Both the position numbers and the translations under genes were made by a program. From positions 1 through 10,148 of the forward strand of contig JANQSR010000148.1 of NCBI GenBank assembly GCA_028279205.1: 10,148 nt of DNA. The letters run 5' to 3'. The notes beneath the pieces are model-generated. The model did not search any database. It saw only the letters and a program-made list of their open reading frames with translations, and was not told the origin of the DNA. This document shows positions 6,581 through 10,148 of the stretch, piece by piece (position 1 is the stretch's first letter; every line of letters begins with the position of its first letter). This stretch comes from Simkania sp. (lineage in GTDB: Bacteria; Chlamydiota; Chlamydiia; Chlamydiales; Simkaniaceae).

Positions 6581-8644
6581 TTAGTAAGAGAGAAGAGATT
6601 GGATGGCCGAAAGGATATCCTCTTTCTGAGGAAGAACGCGCTCTTCAAGTGCTTTGCAGTAAGGAACGCAAACATCGAGCCCCCCTAACCTTTTGACAGG
6701 AGCATCGAGAAACTCAAACCCTTTTTCGGCAATTTGAGCAGCTATTTCAGCACCAAAACCACACGTCAAAGGGGCTTCATGCACAATCAACACCTTGCCA
6801 GTCTTTTTTACAGAATCCAAAACCGTCTCATGGTCGAAAGGAACCAAAGTGCGCAAATCGATAATTTCAGCCTCAACATTTTTAAGCTGCTGCACACTTT
6901 CATAACAAAAAGAGACCATCATCCCGTAACAGACAATCGTCAGATCTGATCCTTCACGCACAATTTTTGCTTGACCAAAGGGTAAGATTTCTCTTTTTGT
7001 GGGCTCTCTTCTTGCGCAAAAGAGCCGCTGACGGTAGAGCCCCTTATGCTCGAGAAAAATCACAGGATTTGGATCTCTGATCGCATTTTTTAGAAGCATC
7101 TTTGCATCAGCAGCATTGCTCGGCATCACAACTTTAAGACCTGGGCAATGGGACAAAAAGGCTTCGATACTCTGTGAGTGATAAGGTCCACCTTGGATGT
7201 AACCACCAACGGGCGTTCGAACTACGACGGGGCAGTTCCACTCCCCGTTAGAGCGGTAGTGAAAGCTAGAAAGCTCGTTGAATAGTTGATTGATTCCTGT
7301 CCATATATAATCACAAAATTGAATCTCAACAACTGGTTTAAAGTTGCTACTATGAAGAGAAAGACCGATTGCAGCTCCAATGATTGTTGACTCTGCAAGG
7401 GGAGAATTGAAGCAGCGATCTTCCCCATATTTTTCGGTCAAACCACGTGTGATACCAAAAACGCCCCCCTTTCCACGTGCCACATCTTGCCCAAAAATCA
7501 AAACCCCCTCATCCCTTTCCATCTCCTCATCAAGAGCATGATTAAGCGCATCCATCATCACCAAAGATTCGCCCCGGTCTGCTTCTTTTTCGTAAATCGG
7601 AACCTCTGAAGGCTTGTAGAGGTGGTCGAGGATTCTATCAGGATTCTGAAATGGCACGAGGTCTGCCGATCTGGCGGCTCTTTCAACCTCCTCTTTAACC
7701 TCAGCTCGCATCGATTCGATCTCATCTGAGCTCATCAGCTTCTCTTCGATGATCCATCTTTCAAAACGGCGCAGCGGATCGAAATCTTTCTCCTCTTCAG
7801 GAGAAAAGCCTTGTCCATATTTTTGGGGATCATCACTGCTACTATGCCCCCCCAAACGGGGAACTTTGGCAACCACCAAAGAGGGTCCAAGAGCGCGGCG
7901 CCCTCTTTGAACGCACTCATACATCGTTTTTGAAACTTGCTCAAAATCGCACCCATCAATAGTGCACACGTTGAGACCTGGGTATCCTCTGGCCAAAGGG
8001 GCAATTGACCCCCCTGCCGTCTGCTCTTCGACGCGCACGGAAATAGCCCATCCGTTATCTTGGATCACAAAGATCACACCTAAATTGTGCAAACAACTCA
8101 TGTTGAGTGCTTCGTGGAAATCCCCTTGAGAGGTTGCCCCATCGCCTGCCGAGACATAGACAACCTCTTCTCTTTTAGAGAGGCTAATCGCTTTGGCAAC
8201 GCCAACCGCTTGCAAAAACTGGGAGCCAACAACACTTGATTGACAAGGGATACGCAGCTCTTTGTGAGAAAAATGTTCAGGCATCATTCTTCCCCCCGAA
8301 TGGTGCGGAACTTCACGAGCTAAAAAAGAGCCGAAAAGCTCTTCAAGCGTGCATCCGAGACCTAGGCTAAAGGCGCGATCTCGGTAATAGGGAAGCCCCC
8401 AATCTTTGCCTGGTGTTAATAGCAGAGCGCTCAGGGCTCCAATCATCTCATGCCCATTCACACAAAGATGAAACGTTCCTCCCTTATTTTGTCGCACGAG
8501 TTTCTGCATTTTGTGATCGGCATAGCGGCAGCGAAACATCACCCTCAATGTCTGAAGGGATAGTTCGTGAACCGATCTCTCAAAAGAGGCTTCTAAAAGC
8601 TCTCCGAGGAGTCCCCTCTCTTCTATTTTTTTTGCTAAGGTCAC
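6581..8644 (-). CDS. Fused E1 alpha/beta subunit of a 2-oxoacid dehydrogenase complex (oxoisovalerate/pyruvate type)
   Basis: Thiamine-diphosphate-dependent decarboxylase (E1) that decarboxylates a 2-oxoacid and passes the acyl group to lipoyl-E2. At 687 residues it is alpha and beta in one chain. The alpha part (about residues 25-335) contains the ThDP/Mg motif GDG at 167-169 closing with QDN at 195-197, and GGHSSSDDP, the phosphorylation-loop region seen in BCKDH/PDH alpha subunits. The beta part starts near residue 358 (GESLVMMDALNHALDEEM) and runs to the C-terminus, with FGQDVARGKGGVFG, SPLAESTIIGAAIGL and VVRTPVGGYIQGG. Chlamydiae have a similar lone fusion, annotated oxoisovalerate dehydrogenase (CT340, from memory), beside a separate pdhABC operon; no E2 or E3 gene is adjacent here, so it must borrow those subunits from elsewhere. 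Branched-chain oxoacid is the best guess; pyruvate or acetoin cannot be excluded. The GTG start overlaps the upstream stop as GTGA, implying translational coupling. Confidence 0.92.
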   Translation of the reverse strand: MTLAKKIEERGLLGELLEASFERSVHELSLQTLRVMFRCRYADHKMQKLVRQNKGGTFHLCVNGHEMIGALSALLLTPGKDWGLPYYRDRAFSLGLGCTLEELFGSFLAREVPHHSGGRMMPEHFSHKELRIPCQSSVVGSQFLQAVGVAKAISLSKREEVVYVSAGDGATSQGDFHEALNMSCLHNLGVIFVIQDNGWAISVRVEEQTAGGSIAPLARGYPGLNVCTIDGCDFEQVSKTMYECVQRGRRALGPSLVVAKVPRLGGHSSSDDPQKYGQGFSPEEEKDFDPLRRFERWIIEEKLMSSDEIESMRAEVKEEVERAARSADLVPFQNPDRILDHLYKPSEVPIYEKEADRGESLVMMDALNHALDEEMERDEGVLIFGQDVARGKGGVFGITRGLTEKYGEDRCFNSPLAESTIIGAAIGLSLHSSNFKPVVEIQFCDYIWTGINQLFNELSSFHYRSNGEWNCPVVVRTPVGGYIQGGPYHSQSIEAFLSHCPGLKVVMPSNAADAKMLLKNAIRDPNPVIFLEHKGLYRQRLFCARREPTKREILPFGQAKIVREGSDLTIVCYGMMVSFCYESVQQLKNVEAEIIDLRTLVPFDHETVLDSVKKTGKVLIVHEAPLTCGFGAEIAAQIAEKGFEFLDAPVKRLGGLDVCVPYCKALEERVLPQKEDILSAIQSLLSY

Positions 8645-9759
8645 TTTTTCTTATTTCCCTTCATCTGAACGACCTGTCTTGTCCCCGCCTTCCTCTTCTT
8701 CTTGATCATCTCTTGAAGCTCAACTCTCTCTTTGGCCTGATCTTTCGATTTTTTAGGCAAAAGTCCCTTGAAAATTTTAGAAATCTTTCCTTTTTTTGGA
8801 GCATCCTGACCACTCTGCTTGCTGACAGTTTCAAAGAGCTTCGCTTCGGTCTCATCTTCTAGATTTAGTCCAGATGAGGAGCGCAGACGATCAGATAAGC
8901 GACGGAGCGATTCAAGGCGTTGTGAAAGCACTTCCAATCGAGAGTCGATCTTCACGCGAGAGCTTCCCCTTAGGCTGGCAATAAATTGCGCTTCAGTATC
9001 AAATTTAGCAGAAAATGTCACAGCAGAGCTCGTAAAGTCTGGCATATAGAGAAAGGCACGTCCCCAAGAGGGAACGGTTTTGTAAATATCGAGCGTGTAA
9101 CTAGGATCGGTATCAACTTTTGCCACCTGCTTGGGGGGCCGCCCCCGTTTGGGTCTTGGGTTTAGCGCTTCGCTTGAGTAGTATGTTTTCGCCTTTGCAG
9201 CAATCGTCTCACGGGCTGTTTGAACATCTTTGGGAACCTTTGCATCGAAGAGAAACTGTTTGGCTTTTTCTAAAACCGTTTTAGAAATGTCGAGATCCTC
9301 TTCAAAAACAAAGGAAAAATCTTGACTCCTCAACCATTCAATCACCCGGATACGGGATCTTTCATGGTAGTACTGCTGCCACTTTTCAAGTTCCGTCAAA
9401 TTGTCGTAGATAAACTCGAGAAAGTTTTCGCGCGCTTCCTTAGACTGGATGATGTCGAGCAGTTTCTCCTTTGTGTCAACGTCATAAACTTTTTCAACAA
9501 CAAACCCTTCCATGAGTTTTTTTGTCTCATAAAATGTCATTTTCGGGATCAAACGGTAAGACTCGGGATCCTCTCCAATCTCTTTTTCTAGTCGATCAAT
9601 ATCTTCAAGCCCTTTATCCAAATCGGCAAAGAGGATAAACCCCTCAAGACGGTTTAAATAAAAGTCTCGATCGTCGTCCGATTTTGCAAAAGCATCCATG
9701 AGCCTATGAAAACGGAGGATCAACGGACTGTGTGCTTTCAATTTCTTTTTATTACTCAT
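8641..9759 (-). CDS. UPF0158-like protein with AT-hook-type motif and basic C-terminus
   Basis: Function unknown. From the ATG at 9759 it has 372 residues, predicted soluble. Residues about 10-150 resemble the UPF0158 family: an N-terminal stretch like FHRLMDAFAKSDDDRDFYLN, then YRLIPKMTFYETKKLMEGFV, and a helix-rich block ending ERSRIRVIEWLRSQDFSF. Chlamydia has a UPF0158 member (CT429, from memory). Residues 204-210 read KRGRPPK, the AT-hook core that binds the minor groove of AT-rich DNA. After that come a region of short strands (about 220-270), an Arg/Leu-rich probable coiled coil (about 275-310) and a Lys-rich tail ending MKGNKKK. This suggests nucleic-acid binding, which is inference. 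A longer reading from TTG at 9804 would add 15 hydrophobic/basic residues but overlaps a candidate -10 box, so the ATG is preferred. Its TGA overlaps the E1 start by 4 nt. Confidence 0.72.
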   Translation of the reverse strand: MSNKKKLKAHSPLILRFHRLMDAFAKSDDDRDFYLNRLEGFILFADLDKGLEDIDRLEKEIGEDPESYRLIPKMTFYETKKLMEGFVVEKVYDVDTKEKLLDIIQSKEARENFLEFIYDNLTELEKWQQYYHERSRIRVIEWLRSQDFSFVFEEDLDISKTVLEKAKQFLFDAKVPKDVQTARETIAAKAKTYYSSEALNPRPKRGRPPKQVAKVDTDPSYTLDIYKTVPSWGRAFLYMPDFTSSAVTFSAKFDTEAQFIASLRGSSRVKIDSRLEVLSQRLESLRRLSDRLRSSSGLNLEDETEAKLFETVSKQSGQDAPKKGKISKIFKGLLPKKSKDQAKERVELQEMIKKKRKAGTRQVVQMKGNKKK

Positions 9760-9803
9760 GAGCCCAAAAATTTTGATTTTAAATATTAGTTTTACAGACC
9801 TCA

Positions 9804-9832
9804 ATCTTAACAGTAAAAACTCTTCCTTTCAA
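9804..9832 (-). promoter_or_regulatory. Candidate sigma-70-type promoter for the UPF0158-E1-yycJ operon
   Basis: On the minus strand TTGAAA (9832-9827, 5/6 match) and TAAGAT (9809-9804, 4/6 match) are separated by exactly 17 nt. Transcription would begin near 9797, giving a leader of about 38 nt before the ATG at 9759. This placement argues against the upstream TTG at 9804 as the start codon. Confidence 0.45.
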
Positions 9833-9856
9833 GGAAAACTCCTCCTCTGCTAATAT
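9827..9856 (+). promoter_or_regulatory. Weak candidate promoter for serS
   Basis: TAATAT at 9851-9856 is a possible -10 about 25 nt before the serS ATG, with a poor -35 (TTTCAA, 9827-9832) at an 18-nt spacing. The same six bases serve as the -35 candidate for the opposite promoter, so the two divergent promoters may overlap. The -35 match is only 3/6. Confidence 0.25.
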
Positions 9857-9869
9857 AGAGTTTTTTAAT

Positions 9870-9873
9870 GGAG
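9870..9873 (+). promoter_or_regulatory. Shine-Dalgarno of serS
   Basis: GGAG lies 8 nt before the ATG at 9882, an optimal distance, and fixes the serS start. Confidence 0.7.
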
Positions 9874-9881
9874 AAAAGCAG

Positions 9882-10148
9882 ATGCTTGACCTAAAACTGA
9901 TCCGAAAAAACCCCAAAAAAATCGAAGCCAAGCTAAGAACTAAGGATCCCTCCCTTCGTGTCAAGCCTATTTTAGAAATAGATGATCAGATCCGCCTGCT
10001 CAAACAGGAAGTGGAGCAGCTAAAAAATCAAAAAAATCAAAACGCCAGGCAGATTGGAGAGAAAAAGCTTCAGGGAGAGGATGTCAAAGAGCTCATGGAT
10101 CAGGTGGGTGGGCTTGGGAAAAAAGTCCAAGAGATCGACCACCAAATC
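9882..10148 (+). CDS. serS: Seryl-tRNA synthetase, N-terminal part, cut by window end
   Basis: Class II aminoacyl-tRNA synthetase that charges tRNA-Ser with serine in the cytoplasm. Only the first 89 codons are present. They start MLDLKLIRKNPKKIEAKL, the characteristic opening of bacterial SerRS, and continue with KDPSL and a long charged stretch (LLKQEVEQLKNQKNQNARQI) that forms the first arm of the N-terminal antiparallel coiled coil gripping the long variable arm of tRNA-Ser. The catalytic core lies beyond the window. It is transcribed divergently from the UPF0158-like gene across a 122-nt gap. A good Shine-Dalgarno supports the start. Confidence 0.93.
   Translation, partial: MLDLKLIRKNPKKIEAKLRTKDPSLRVKPILEIDDQIRLLKQEVEQLKNQKNQNARQIGEKKLQGEDVKELMDQVGGLGKKVQEIDHQI

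Noticed and set aside
8413..8862. 149-codon open frame on the + strand
   Set aside because: It lies opposite the E1 fusion and the UPF0158-like gene; the translation is low in recognisable features and has no good ribosome site, so it is an antisense shadow.
9759..9804. TTG at 9804 as the start of the UPF0158-like protein
   Set aside because: The added 15 residues look unlike the family start, TTG is a poor initiator, and it overlaps the best -10 candidate of the operon promoter.
9779..9964. 61-codon open frame on the - strand over the serS start
   Set aside because: It is antisense to the well-supported serS N-terminus and covers the divergent promoter region.

Overview
The window looks like chromosomal core DNA from a member of the Chlamydiota, most likely one of the environmental (Parachlamydia/Waddlia/Simkania-like) families rather than the genus Chlamydia. 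The reasons are the fused E1 alpha/beta 2-oxoacid dehydrogenase, a short ComEC without a nuclease domain, the ftsK-yycJ association, a UPF0158-type protein, and a type II NADH dehydrogenase where Chlamydia itself relies on Na+-NQR. These comparisons are from memory of chlamydial genomes, so the assignment is an inference. Base composition is moderate (roughly mid-40s % GC by eye) and looks even across the window. I see no insertion sequences, phage genes, CRISPR arrays or toxin modules.

Layout, left half (+ strand): the 3' part of an NDH-2 gene (ndh, cut by the window edge), comEC, a tRNA-His gene with encoded G-1 and CCA, then ftsK followed after one base by an MBL-fold hydrolase gene. A fair sigma-70-type promoter sits between the tRNA and ftsK.

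Layout, right half (- strand, read right to left): a UPF0158-like protein with an AT-hook-type motif and a basic tail, overlapping by 4 nt (GTGA) a 687-residue fused E1 alpha/beta subunit. This is followed after 47 nt by yycJ/walJ, a second MBL-fold hydrolase. The three genes look like one operon, with its promoter in the short divergent region facing serS. The two MBL genes converge with only 16 nt between their stop codons. The window closes with the first 89 codons of serS on the + strand.

Functionally these are unconnected housekeeping jobs: respiratory NADH oxidation, DNA uptake or transport, His decoding, chromosome segregation at division, two metallo-hydrolases, oxidative decarboxylation of a 2-oxoacid, and seryl-tRNA charging. 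I found no clear undescribed system. The least understood part is the UPF0158/AT-hook protein translationally coupled to the E1 fusion; the most useful checks are on that pair, on the ComEC start and missing domain, and on the tRNA-His acceptor mismatch.
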